DNA of 64,000 nt from Lentinula raphanica (Eukaryota; Basidiomycota; Agaricomycetes; Agaricales; Omphalotaceae), in NCBI GenBank assembly GCA_027919835.1, contig JANVFP010000016.1, forward strand, positions 124,001 through 188,000. The letters are read 5' to 3'. The notes beneath the pieces were generated by a model that searched no databases, was not told where the DNA came from, and saw nothing but the letters and a program-made list of their open reading frames with translations. Position numbers and translations under genes: made by a program. Positions 23,313 through 34,639 of the stretch are shown here, piece by piece; the first letter of the stretch is position 1; each line of letters starts with the position of its first letter.

Positions 23313-25683
23313 CGTGAAACCGGTAAGATTCTTCTTGTAGGTTCAATGTAGCCGGACGTATCCTAGAAGATGCAAAGTTATGGTACGAGAAAGAAAATGG
23401 TGAGGTCGACTTGAAGACGAAGGTCGACTGAGGTGAGAACGATTCTTGCTATTTATTATAGACCCCTTTTGAGCTTTCCTTCTGCAAGTTTCCGAGTGAC
23501 ATCTATCCAAGTACTATGCCGTGTGAGAAATTTCCCAGATTGACTAGATGTCATCCAGATTTTGTGGATCTACTGCGACAACTCAAGCAAAGCCTTCCTT
23601 TTTCCCAAATCGGATCGAAGGCTCTGGCTATAAATTGTTCGGACCGCGGGATATATCTCTGGATTCTGGACGGCCTTTTGGCGAAAAATCAATCAAATCA
23701 GCGAACACGGGGAAACGAGATTTGGACGCAGGAAAAAACACACAAAACATGACTTTTGTTATGTGGCCAACGCCGTCTGACAATACCATACACATCCGCA
23801 GAGATCCACAACTTTGAACTCTCAGAGTTTTCGCTCGGCGTTCACTGTCATTCGCAACGATACGATACGCGGACGAGTCACTGCTGGCCAATGGTTCGAC
23901 TTGAATACATGTTTCCTCATCAAGTATTCCAATCTACTCCAGTTCAGAGGTTTATCGATCGTTTCTTGCCATAAACAGATTTTATTGTCGGGAGAGGTCG
24001 GGAGTTAGCTTTCTTGCCACTCATGTTTGGCAAGCGGAATGCAGTGGGGGAATCAGAGCCAGAGGTAACATCATGATACACCGGGACCTGTTCAGTATCA
24101 GTATCACCATTGTTCGCCGAATGATTCTCGAGCATAAGTTTATTTCAAGTCACCACTGGACGAGAGCTCTGCTTGACCACTGATCATGTTTATGGCGCAT
24201 ATGGAGCGCACAGGATCCAGGACTGTCCCGGAATCCATCAGCTTCTCACTAGCAATGTCAAGTCACGCAGAAAGCTCGGGTTTTTAACAGCCCCACGGAG
24301 GTCCGCCAGTTGGCGAGATGAGTCTTGACAGCGCCGATCGCGGACGAAGACGATGATTGATAGGCTCGGAATGACGGTGAGCATGAGCGTGAAGTGAGTT
24401 TATCGATGATGAGGACACACCATTGGAGCGCTAACAAACCTGTAAGTACTGAGGCTTATGAAGAAGGTTCCGGCACTCAAGAGTCAAAACGCTGGTACCG
24501 ATAGCCTATCTTCATGTAAATTTGATACATACGCACAGAACTTGAAGAGCTTGAGCTTTGAGCCAAGGTCCCGACTCCCAGGGAAGGAGGATATCGATTT
24601 AGATTGTCAAAAATCAAATGCAAATGCATAGGAAGCCTACCGTATACTGGCTTATTCGGTTCGTCGTACGAGTTTACCCTTTCTTGTAAGTATAGGCTGG
24701 CAAAGGGAAGGTACAACGGTTCTGAGCTGGCAATCAGACGCGTCGTATTTGCATTCTAATTAGAACCGGGGCCAGATGCTCCCGAGGCCCTCAACTTGCA
24801 GTCGGCGCTTGTGAGGTGAGGTTCGTCGTTCGGGAACGATGGTGATGGTGGACGAGTCGTCGAGTCTCCCATCTGTGGACTGTGCTACTTCTGAATGACT
24901 CACGAATTCCGTGGTAAATACGAACTCGTTGTGGAGCTCGCCTATCCAGATTCCAATTCATCGACCAGTAAGAACTTGTTAGAACGGCAGGTCCCGAACT
25001 CTTACTTACTACCCTCAAGGTTCAAACGTTCAAGGTTTTGAACATTCACGTTGAATACCAATCCGCGACTGAGTCAACTGTGGGATGCCGACAGGGAAGG
25101 AACACGTCCGGTTACTGTAGAGCTTTGGTGAAAGCACACAAGTTGCCTTTTTTTCTATCGAAGTCTAAAGTCCAAATGAAAGTCGGGTATCAGTGGCGTA
25201 TGCGCAAAAAAGAGAAAGAGAGATACCGTGACTTTACGACGAAAGAACCCTTATCAGCTTGTATGTAGTATGTTGATTCGGAACCTGTTACTGGGTGATT
25301 CGGAAATTCATGTACTATCATATCTTTCATATACGACGAGCCCTAGAAAACACGGGATGAATCAACGCCTGAATCCAAAACTAAAGGGAGGAATAAGAAC
25401 TCGTCTTTCTTCGTCCATGTCATCCTGCTGACTGCCGACTCGATGCCAGGTCCGCCCACATTCTCTCTCTCATGATTCATCCCAACGTTCTACTAACCTT
25501 ATTCAAGAACCGGAGACACGGCAAAATAGAAAAACGACAGAAGAAAGACCAAACCAAATATGTCCTGTGCTTTCGACGTTCATCACTGAGTCTGAGTATA
25601 GAACCCTTCCTTCGGAGGTATTCAATTTCTGGGTTTTAAAAGGGGGGAGGGTTTCCGTTAGTTCCCGTATGTAACAGTGAACA
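23313..25683. other. No supported gene
   Basis: The first 150 bp are the thioesterase promoter. Beyond that only short frames occur (a 63-codon minus frame at 23944-24135 is the most protein-like). I could not link any of them by splicing. Confidence 0.4.
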
Positions 25684-26140
25684 CTCGACCTTCCTTCCTT
25701 CCTTCCTTTAGCGTCATCCAAGTTCCAGCGTATCTCAGCGTATACCAAATGTAGAAGAAAAAGTGAGATAACACGGAGATTCGTTGGGAGGAAGACTTAA
25801 CGAAAGACATGTGCATGTGTACACCTTGAGGATTGAGGATGGAAGGGGATCTGAATCTGGCCCTAGGTCCCTGGGCGGTGCGTCAGTGGTCACCGAAGAT
25901 GAAGTTTGTGTACGCACTCGACCTTCCTTTCTTTCTTCCTTCCTTCACCGTCATCCAAGTTCCAGCGTATCTCAGCGTATACCAAAACTGTAAAAAAGGT
26001 GAGATAACACGGAGATTCGTTGGGAGGAAGACTTAACTAACGAAAGACTCGAGACATGTGCATGTGTGCACCTTGAGGATGGAAGGGGATCTGAATCTGG
26101 CCCTAGGTCCCTGGGCGGAGCGTTTCGAAGATGAAGATGA
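25684..26140. repeat. Tandem duplication of about 233 bp
   Basis: Two adjacent copies (about 25684-25916 and 25917-26140). Each opens with a CTTCC-type microsatellite, then shares GTCATCCAAGTTCCAGCG, ACACGGAGATTCGTTGGG, CATGTGCATGTGT and GGAAGGGGATCTGAATCTGG. The copies differ by small indels and substitutions, so the duplication is recent but not brand new. No gene is carried whole. Confidence 0.8.
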
Positions 26141-26629
26141 ATTCTGTGACCCTCCTGGTCAACCCTGGATCTGGGGATAGATATAGGATGTGTAAGGGTG
26201 CGTGTAAGTTGATAATCAGAAGTTCTGAAAAGTCCCCGACGTGTTCATATCACATTCCTACCAAACCATCTTCTGAAGTAGACTGCCGCCTAGTCCGTCT
26301 GACTTTGAAGATCGCGAAAAATATGAACATGTGCCCCAGCATCGATAATCCATGCCCATGCATCGGATTCGTTTGTAGGCGTAGGCGTTAATGGTCCACA
26401 AAAGAAGACCTTGTGAGCTCCGCCTAGATGATACACATGTGAGTGTGTAGAAGGACTCGAGGCAAAGAAAGAACATAAGGCGTGGATCCCCTTCATAATC
26501 ACTAACCACCCTCAACGTCGTCCGAACCCACTCAGCACGCGAATTTACCGCCATCGATTCATGTACCACTGGCAGTCGAACAATCTATGCCGCTGCGTAT
26601 ACTTAGATTATCGTTTAATAGCCCATCCA

Positions 26630-27350
26630 TTACACTGGTCCAGTCTGACGGTCGACCTGAGTTCGAAAGTATATGAGATCCTCACACTTTTCTGTGGATC
26701 TGTCAGAGATCTTTCTCTTGTCTCTCCCCCTACATCTCATATCTCGCAGTTTGCCTTGGACGAATTGAGACGAATTGTTTGTTTTAGGGAATGAGCATGA
26801 TATGATGCCTATGATTAGACGATTATGACTGCCGCCGGGGAAGGCCATATGATAGTTGTGATACCGCATATCACCGCTTTGGCTGCGTTCGTGAAGGAAA
26901 CTGGGAAACCTTTTACTTACTCGACTTCTTTGGTGTGGGACTGAGGCTAGTAGAGCGAAGAAGAGTTCGTATGCCGTCGAGTTCATGCTCATATCTCGAT
27001 CAGGAAGATTGTAGAACGTTGGGTCGAAAGCGATATCACTCTCGAAGATGATCCCTGGATATATGTAGCGTCTGAAAAAACCAATGAGACTGGGATTCAT
27101 GACAGAGTCTGCGAGAGTGAAAATGACTGGATATTCATGAATAACGAGATACCTCCCTGCATCCTCAACAAGAAAGCGGGGTTCAAACGGCAGCCTGTTT
27201 ATTGAAACAGAGAGGAACAGGAACTTATCATCTATGAACGTATCAGTTGACGAGAAAGCGAGTGGTCTGAGAAATCCGAGGTAGATTCCGAAGTAGAGCG
27301 ACGGGTTTGGGAATGCCCAAGCCCGTGGCGATATCGCGATTCAGATTACA
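26630..27350 (-). CDS. Uncharacterised open frame (about 240 codons)
   Basis: The minus frame is open from just below the in-frame TGA at 27351-27353 to TAG at 26630. The 5' two thirds read like protein (FLFLSVSINRLPFEPRFLV, RRYIYPGIIFESDIAFDPTF). The last third could instead start with an intron donor GTAAGT near 26922. No clear start codon or family is seen; the first ATG is at 27100. It could be an exon of an unresolved gene or a relic. EMC6 lies directly upstream on the same strand. Confidence 0.3.
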
Positions 27351-27496
27351 CGAAGAAGCTCTTGAACGCCAACGCTGACCAACCCAAAAATGCAATAGTC
27401 CTTCACGCGAAAGTCCTGTTTGAAGTATACAGGTGCACGTCAGCCGTAGCTAGAGGTTCGGGAGTCGAATAATGCGAGCATGATAGGTGTCCGCTC

Positions 27497-27998
27497 TTAA
27501 TCATACACTGAGGCAAGAGAATGAGTTGAGGATACCAAGTGCAAATACTGAAGAGCGTACCGTGGACTATACCTGAATGGAAAAAGCTCTATCGTCAGTC
27601 ATTTGCACAAGGTCATAACTAGACTCAGTCTCACCATAAAACAACGTCCAAACCAACACAAACGTAAACGCATTATCCGAACCAGGATTCACCAACTCCA
27701 TCACTCCACTCCACCCACTCCCATTGATAGCCTTCGCAGTGACAGCACCAGGCATGTACTTCTCTAGCTTTCCTTTGCAGCACACGACATAGACACACCC
27801 CGCCGACCAGAGCATCGCGAGCGCAAAGAGACCAAAGCCGGCGAGGTTGGTGAGACCGAGGATACCTGCTGTCGCACCGGCGAAGACGGCAGAGAGGAAT
27901 TTAATAGAAGTAAGAGTGAGGGTATTGTGTTGGATATTGGGTGGGTAGAGAAGTTGCTGGGCGGTTTGGTGTGCTTGGGCAGATGGGTCGTTGGACAT
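27497..27998 (-). CDS. EMC6: ER membrane protein complex subunit 6
   Basis: EMC6 is a small core subunit of the ER insertase for tail-anchored and multipass proteins. Exons: 27635-27998, then a 12-nt exon 27561-27572, then an 11-nt final coding exon 27497-27507, giving 128 residues. The conserved core is visible: IKFLSAVFAGATAGILGLTN, a second helix, MELVNPGSDNAFTF and the family C-terminus WTLFYGIVHVYD. The last eight residues are only obtained through the two tiny exons. Reading through instead gives an unrelated tail. The frame fits exactly, and I am confident of the family. Confidence 0.93.
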
Positions 27999-28478
27999 GA
28001 TTCAAATTGTGGTGGAACGAAGGACAAAAACTAAAGGAGCGCCCGCCCAAATTTAGGCGCTCACAAATTTCTCATCACTAAGTTTACATGATGGAGAGTC
28101 TGCTGTGGTCAACAGTGAACACGGCCGCTGGCGAAGAGTCGGAAGACTGTAGACACGAACAAGCATAGGCTTCAAGTAGATTCAAGAGACAAACATTCAA
28201 CTCCACGTTTCCTTCTGTCATGAACACCCAGCCAGGTTTTTTCATGGAGATTGCGATTTGAGGTCTCGAGACTCGCACTAGTAGTAACAGATGGCACTAC
28301 TTAATGAACATTACCGAGATCCCTACTCCTCATCTTCTCCCCATTCTCCACCGGTCTCACTCTCACACATACTAATTGTTTCCTTTTATCTTGTCGATAA
28401 CCATGATTTTTCCTTCTTTCATCCCAAACTCCACGCTTGCGGAGGGCTGGAGCACGGAAGGTCGTTTAGTCCAAAATC

Positions 28479-28990
28479 TTACTTTAGCATAATCGATGGA
28501 GACAAGCTCACCTTGGGCGAAATGAACACTTGCCCTATCGTCTTCGGGTTTTGCCGTTCAGCCCCCAGAATCGTCATGAAGAGACTGGTGTCGCGAGGGT
28601 TTTTAGACAGTTCCAGCACTACCATACCTCTTATGTCGTTCTGATTCTCAGTCTTGGTAGAACTGATCTGTGAGTGGCAACTTTGTAGTTAGCTGTGTGG
28701 GCTTTGGGCCGTACCACAGAAATCTCCAAGGTCGGGGTGATTTCGAATTCGAATCCATGCCACTGGTTCGTTCGTTTAGCCCACTCTATCGTTGCATCGA
28801 AGTATTTCTGTTCCTCCGGGGTCCAGTGTCCTGTGCCGTAGAACTGGTGAACGTGTTGCTGTTGTGGAGGCAGGGGTTAGTGGACACAATCGAGCGAAAG
28901 AAAGTGGAGGTACGTACAGTATCTGGCGAGGAAGAAAACTTAGTGGGTTGGACCGTTATTTTTCCTTCTTTTGTCACAAATTCGCCCACT
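28479..28990 (-). pseudogene. Broken tandem copy of the downstream secreted-protein gene
   Basis: Matches the gene at 29030-29744 from its second exon on. Shared blocks include FSSSPDT before the donor, AKRTNQW, FEFEITPT and the ending VSLSPSIMLK. The signal-peptide exon is missing. Relative to the intact gene the copy carries a net 8-nt difference near 28670-28690 that shifts the frame. It abuts the stop of the intact gene, as expected for a head-to-tail duplication. Confidence 0.7.
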
Positions 28991-29029
28991 CCAATGTACT
29001 GAGGGCGATAATGTAGAAGGTTCATGAGT

Positions 29030-29744
29030 TCAAAGCCTCAACATCTTCGATGAAGACAAGCTCACCCCGGGCCCAATGACCACTTCCCTTTCCATCTCCC
29101 GGTTTCGCCATTCGCCTTTCCACATGGTCATCCTGAAGGTGGTTTCGCGAGGGCTTTCGGCTAGCTTCAGTGACACCGAACCTCTTATGTCGTCGTCGTC
29201 AATCTCAGTCTCAGTGGAACTGATCTGAACGAAGCTGATGCCATTGCCAAATTTGTTCCGCGTCACGGAGATTTTGGGGGTCGGGGTGATTTCGAACTCG
29301 TATCCATCCCACTGGTTCGTTCGTTTAGCCCACTCTGTTCCAGCATCGAAATATTTCTTCTCCTCCGTCGTCCACTCTTCGGGGCCGTAGAAGTGGTAGA
29401 AGTGGTAGACGTGTTTCTGATGTGGAGGCAGGGTTAGTGGACACAATCAAGTTCAACATGTCTAGTAAAAGTCGAGGTACATACCGTATCTGGCGCGGGA
29501 GAAGAAGCAGTTGGTTCGGAATCAGCCTTGGATTTCTCCGACTTCGAGGCATCCGACGCAGGAACCTGACAGGGTCATGATGATGAATGGGCTGTCCGAT
29601 GTAGTCCAATGACTTCGAGGAATAGGTATCACTTAGTATTACAGCAGGCTTGGGAGAACCCCCACCAGTCATTGGCCGGCAAGTCGAGAGCGTGAACATG
29701 CTCAGGCCAAGGAATAATGTTAGATTCAAGACACTGGGCCGCAT
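29030..29744 (-). CDS. Secreted protein of unknown function (189 aa)
   Basis: Three exons, 29643-29744, 29485-29565 and 29030-29416, with phase 0 introns of 77 and 68 bp. A signal peptide (MRPSVLNLTLFLGLSMFTLS) is followed by a short Ser/Lys-rich linker and a domain rich in aromatic and acidic residues (HVYHFYHFYGPEEWTTEE, KRTNQWDGYEFEITPT). There are almost no cysteines. I do not recognise the family. Conservation of blocks with the broken copy at 28479-28990, including the C-terminal VSLS segment, supports the reading frame. Confidence 0.65.
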
Positions 29745-30204
29745 ATTGATGTAGCACGAATCGAAACTATGCTATGAGGGACTATTGAGCTTCAAGTTCG
29801 TATCAAGAATCACTATCATCGACTCACAAACAGAAAAGCGGTGGATAGCAGAAGTCGAAGAAGAACAAGTCGTAGTCGTGAGTCCTTGGCCAGCAAGGAC
29901 TTTTTCTGAAAGATCTTTTGAAAGTGATGTGGTGGTTGCACTGCAAGTTGGGGTTGATTGACGGAAAAACGAGCTCAGGATATATATTCAGGCAGTTTTC
30001 GGAATGGCAAAAAAGGACGCATCCAAGTCGATGAAGATCGATAACTTCCATGACCCGTCGGATGCAGATAAGTTCACCTGACGCTAACTCCGAGTCCTGA
30101 AGGAAGTATCCCAATGTTCAGCTTGAGCCTGAGGCCTGAGGGACAGGCTCAGCCTGTAACAGCAAGAACGGCTGGTAGTAGCATCAGCCTTGTCAAGACT
30201 ACTA
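29745..30204. other. Promoter side of the secreted-protein gene
   Basis: No gene seen. A perfect 8-bp hairpin followed by five T lies at 29881-29905, probably by chance. Confidence 0.35.
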
Positions 30205-30395
30205 CGGATGTGGTTCCCAATAGTGTGATGAAGGTGAGAGTGAGAGTGATGTGAGGTGTTGTGCTAGATATTGAGTGGGTAGAGAAGTTGCTAGTGGTTT
30301 ATTAGTGTGCTTGGGCAGATGGGTCGTTGGCGTTGGACATGATATTCAACGGACAAAAGCCTAGAGCGCCCATTCAAATTTAGACGCTCACAACT
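30205..30395 (-). pseudogene. Truncated EMC6 copy (5' end plus promoter)
   Basis: On the minus strand this repeats the first about 35 codons of EMC6 and about 55 bp upstream of it (MSN..DPSAQAH, then shared TTGTGT/GAGTGGGTAGAGAAG and the GAGCGCC..GACGCTC promoter palindrome). It has an in-frame 6-bp insertion after codon 3, stop codons after codon 12 and indels, so it is dead. With the duplicated secreted-protein gene it outlines a segmental duplication. Confidence 0.75.
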
Positions 30396-31911
30396 TAGTA
30401 ATCCTCAATTTAATTACGAGTCCGAATGAAAAGAGGAATCGTCTCTATGGATGGCTTTATGTATCATAAAAGGAAATTTCCATTTCCATATATAGGCAAA
30501 TGTCACAAAGTTTATGATTTCATTGTCCTCCATTGTGACACTTCTTCTGTGCTTCTTGGGCGCTATCTTGTCACCTTGTCACAGATTCTCAGCTTCTGAA
30601 CTTCTCTTCTTCAGACTTCCTCAACGTCAACCTATGCCGATACAAGGTCGTGCCTTTCTGCCAATCCAATGTCAGCGTGCTATCTAGTGCAGTGCAGGCA
30701 CTCAGGTCAACCTCACTATTTGTATGTATCCTGTTTTTCTACCCGGCACCTGAGCCAAACACTAGCACTTTCCTCTACCTTTTACACTTGCTTGTCTGGC
30801 ACTGGCAAAGCATCTTTGTCAGGCTCCAATCCTCGCCCTCTATCTTCAAGATTCTCGTCCACGTCTCTTTAGTCAACAAACAGTCCGGTCCTACTACCTA
30901 GTCTTCGGGCCCAGTCAACTTCCAGATTGCAATGTTTGGTCAACTGTAACTGATCGCTACTCACTATGCGTGGACGAGGATGATATTATCAGTATTAGGA
31001 GGGGGAAGGTTGTGAACAACAGGGGTATGGTGCAAAGCTTAAATGGTAGATGGAGTTTTGGCTGATTTGCTTCACCAGGGGATGACAATAGAAATGACCA
31101 ACTAGAAGTTGACGAAGACAGAGGCTGGGAGATGGAGGAAATAGACGATGAATTAGACTCTCGAGTCTCTTTCCTTTGTCAACCACCAAGAACACGTTCA
31201 GGTCAACCCCTTCTTGTCGCTGTTGAGTCTAATGGGCAAAGCCACTCATGCCATTGACCCGAATAACGACAAAGACAACGCTGCTGATCTTCAACCAACT
31301 TTGACATTGTCCTGTCTACAGATAGGGCGCTTGAACTGTCGCCAGATCATGCTGCTACTTCCAAATTGTCAGAAGATGCTTCACTCCCAATTCCACCATG
31401 TATTCTCAGAACTACACTGACACTCTCTTGCTTCATCTCCGCCGTCCTCAACAATGAGGTTGTGATTTTGGCCAAAAAGACCATCCCAGCTGCCTCCGTC
31501 GACCACCATTGCCAGGTACGAGGCTTAGGGCAGTCGAGGAACACGCGAGTTGTAGTCGAACAACCAAAGAAGCACCGGTGAGCATTCTGTTAGACCTACC
31601 TGGCTTTGTATCTCAATCAGCTTCCCTTTCCTGTCAACTATCCTCGCTATTAGAAGCTATTGAAACACAGTCCACACGTGAAGATAGGATATCTGTCTCC
31701 CTCATCAAAACATCTGAGTTCTCAAAGGCTTCCGCTGCTTATTAATATCCCTCTGCTCTGCCGCACCAAGAAGGATAAGAAGGGCAAGAGGGGTATGGGT
31801 GTTCCTGTTTCTTGGTGAGGTTGATCGGTGACAGGTGGATGAGGAGGAGAACAAGCCAAGACTAAAAGACGAAGGGGATATGCATGAAGCGCAGGAAGAG
31901 ACAAAGAGCAA
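30396..31911. other. No supported gene
   Basis: Pyrimidine-rich sequence and short frames. One plus frame around 31080-31250 and another at 31366-31581 read somewhat like protein but end in stops and cannot be joined. A decayed transposon is possible. Confidence 0.35.
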
Positions 31912-32135
31912 CATCAGGAAAAATCTATCTAGGCCCAGATTGCCTGGAGACACCCCCAAAATTCCAGGCAGTTTCAAGTTCTTGAAATGATTTTAAGTCA
32001 ACCTTATGTCTTCAGGCTTACCTGAGTTGCTTTGAAAATCTTTGGAAATCTTTGAGAATCTCTGGGAAGCCTGGGAAGCCTAAGTTTTTGGGGGGTGTCT
32101 CTAGGCTCTCTGGGCTCAAGGTATTTTTCCTGATG
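31912..32135. mobile_element. Fold-back (MITE-like) element, 224 bp
   Basis: The two ends are inverted copies of each other: left CATCAGGAAAAATCTATC, right (reversed) CATCAGGAAAAATACCTT. Both continue through a shared GAGACACCCCC block. The similarity carries on, more weakly, almost to the centre near 32020, so the whole element is an imperfect palindrome with arms of about 105 bp. There is no ORF. A clear target-site duplication was not found. This fits a non-autonomous fold-back DNA transposon. Confidence 0.75.
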
Positions 32136-33239
32136 AAACCTCAAACCTTTGACAGCCACCGCAATGACTGCAACATCCCTTCCCCCTCACTCACTTCCCT
32201 GGTATCCCAAATGCCTCAGCTGTTCTGACCCCAACAAAAACCGGCACCCAGAGTCTTGTTGGCCGGGTCCTGTGCCTTGTTGGCTTCAGGAGTACCCGGC
32301 CTGACCCGAGGCAAACACCAATTGCTTCTCCCTTGTCTGCCTCGTCTCAGCACATGCCTCTGTCTTAGCCATGGGCATATTTGCATGCTTTCTCCCCCTA
32401 TCTCTTCATGATCACTCTTTCTGAATGCAAAATCTATAGACTGTCAGCTGTATGCTATTGGAAAGGAGCGGAAAGAGCTTGTGAAGCCTTTTTGACAGCC
32501 AAGCCTTTTTCAACAGCTGAGTCTTTAGTACTCCAATGGGACTATATAACGGTTTTCGATTTCATTCATTCCAACCTCTGTACTTCCAACTCCACCTCTT
32601 CCTCTACCCCTATGTATCTCCTACCAATACTGTGACAAACTCAGTTTTCAATTCCGAGTTGGGCGATGTGCCGCTGTATGTAGTATGTACCCTTGCTACC
32701 ACCGTGTCATAATTCATCGTGCAATTCATGTTTTACCACTTTTCACCTGTCTGCCTTGTCACCTCTCGCCGGGCTGTTTTGAGAAACTGATAATCACCTT
32801 TCCAATGAAGGTGCTGGTTCAAAAATCTCTATCCCATCCAGAAGTAACCCCACTAAAGCGCTTGTATAATATTTCGCAATGCAGAGTATCCTAATATGAG
32901 TTCCGCATGTCCCTATCATTTACTTCACATAATCTTGCCAGTTCGTTCTTGCTATGCCTTTCATCTTTCGGACTCGTTTATGCCATGCATTGCAATGGCC
33001 CACAATCGCAAGTTTGTACATCGATTCTTTTTCTCTCAGACCGACCACTCTCCTCTACCTTCTGCAGTGCTTTGAAGCTTTCTTCTCAGTTCCGTTAAGG
33101 CTCTGCTGTGTAACATGAGCCTGCAGACTGAGCTATCCCTTCTCAAGTACTTATGCGGGTAAGTCACCCTTCTGAATCCTGATCCTCAAATAACCGAATG
33201 CAGCCCAACGCCATCAGCTTTCGGCCCAGCCTTTCATAT
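32136..33239. other. No supported gene
   Basis: Pyrimidine-rich, with a TATA-like ACTATATAACG at about 32541 and only short frames after it. Confidence 0.35.
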
Positions 33240-33440
33240 TGCGAAGAGCGACATATCTCTCGAGAATTACCAGCATATAAAGTCTCGCCAACTCCCTTTT
33301 GATTCCCTACTTACTGGTTGAGTCCCCCCCCCCCCTTCAACGTGCATCACAATGTTCAACAGAAGTTCTTCGCTGGCCGAAGATCAAAAGCGTTCCACAA
33401 CTGTCAAGTTATCACATTCACACACCGAGTAAGTAGTATT
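33240..33440 (+). promoter_or_regulatory. Orphan copy of the secreted-protein gene leader
   Basis: TATAAAG (33276-33282), the block TTTTGATTCCCTACTTACTG, GGTTGAG, a C12 run, then the leader stem-loop with one inserted C (33366-33383) and a GTAAGT donor after CACACCGA. The same parts in the same order precede the genes at 34072 and 36871. No signal-peptide exon follows, so this is a relic promoter and leader without its gene. Confidence 0.6.
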
Positions 33441-33775
33441 TCCAAGAATTCCTTTGCAAGTTTATCGGTCGAATCGATTTGAGGGAATTATGACACTGCG
33501 AGTTACGATGTAAAGGCTCCATATACCCTTACGGTATCTTACTTTCATTTACTAACATAATTGCGCACGGACTCTCCTACATATAAAAGGCCACGGCCTC
33601 TAGAGCACACTCCTTAACTCTTACCACCGCCTATATCTGCCTGTCGTACCTACGGACTATATTAAAACCTGTTCGAGCTAGGTATTGGGCAACGGGCCCG
33701 GTGAGAGACGCTTTACATACGAGGTGATATGATATTGAAGCACGCATGAGCGCAGGATGGAGCTCTCCATGTGGA

Positions 33776-34071
33776 TATAAAGTCCCGCAAAGTCCCTCTT
33801 GAATCGCTACTTACCGGTTGAGTTTACCCTCCCTGGTGCATCATACTGCTGAAAAACATTCTTCGCTGGCGAAGAAAACAGACGTTCGACAACAGTCAAG
33901 ATATCACACTAGCTACACATCGAGTAGGATTTCATTCATGTTCAGTGACCATTTGAACGACAATACTGACATAGCTATATGTTTAGGATTCATCCTCACA
34001 ACGGCAAGAAAACTTCTTCAAAGCTCAACCCATAGTTTCAAACCCAAAACGATCCAATATCATTTCCCATC
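33776..34071 (+). promoter_or_regulatory. Promoter and 5' leader of secreted-protein gene A
   Basis: TATAAAG at 33776-33782, then GAATCGCTACTTACCGGTTG, then the perfect leader hairpin TTCTTCGC-TG-GCGAAGAA at 33859-33876. A likely leader intron starts near 33923 (CGAGTAGG) and ends at the AG of TATATGTTTAG (about 33987). The ATG follows at 34072. Confidence 0.65.
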
Positions 34072-34639
34072 ATGCGTGTTACAGCTTATTCGATGCTCAT
34101 CTTCGGTGTGCTTTGTCTCCGATTCGTAGCTGCTGCGCCTTTCCCGGTGAGTGATTTATGAGTCTTATCGACATAAGCGTATGGATGTTAACCCGGGGGA
34201 TCGACGTGTACAGGCAACTTTTTCCAATGCTCATGCTGCAACAGCAGATACATATAGTGGTCGCGGCGAAAATGTACACCCCAGCATTCACATTCGAGGA
34301 GATCCTCCTACCAATGACAATGCCGACGCGGAGGACAAGATCAACGCGAACCTCCTTTCGAGTCAGACGACTAGCGGTGGCAGCTCCGGTACCACTACCA
34401 ACGACGAGCTCTGTGAGGATAAGAAGACTACGGAGTGTACTTCAAGCGGAAACGGGCGTATACCTGGTTGGAAAGTTGTGGCGAAAGCGATGGAGGGCTT
34501 GTCTATATCGGGGTCAGTGTTTCTTCTATAGTACGAGTTCAATGGATCATCAAAGTGACGCTTGTTTTTACTCCCCACCTTTCATGCTCCCAGTGGTTCT
34601 GCTCAATCACGCCCGATTCCACAAAATGATGCTCTCTGA
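34072..34639 (+). CDS. Small secreted protein A of the array (about 139 aa)
   Basis: Exons 34072-34146, 34214-34512 and 34594-34639. Exon 1 is just the signal peptide (MRVTAYSMLIFGVLCLRF, AAAPFP) and ends at CCG|GTGAGT. Exon 2 starts after GTACAG and encodes a polar, Asp/Asn/Thr/Ser-rich region with two cysteines (LCEDKKTTEC). The 3' end is less sure: without the last intron the frame stops at TAG 34529-34531. The GG|GTCAGTGTT donor is shared with gene C, which favours splicing. Function unknown; effector-like by size and secretion only. Confidence 0.6.

Noticed and set aside
29881..29905. Terminator-like hairpin (8-bp stem plus five T)
   Set aside because: No Pol III gene or bacterial context; likely chance.
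33324..33335. Run of twelve C
   Set aside because: Simple homopolymer in the orphan leader; possibly an assembly-sensitive site, no function inferred.
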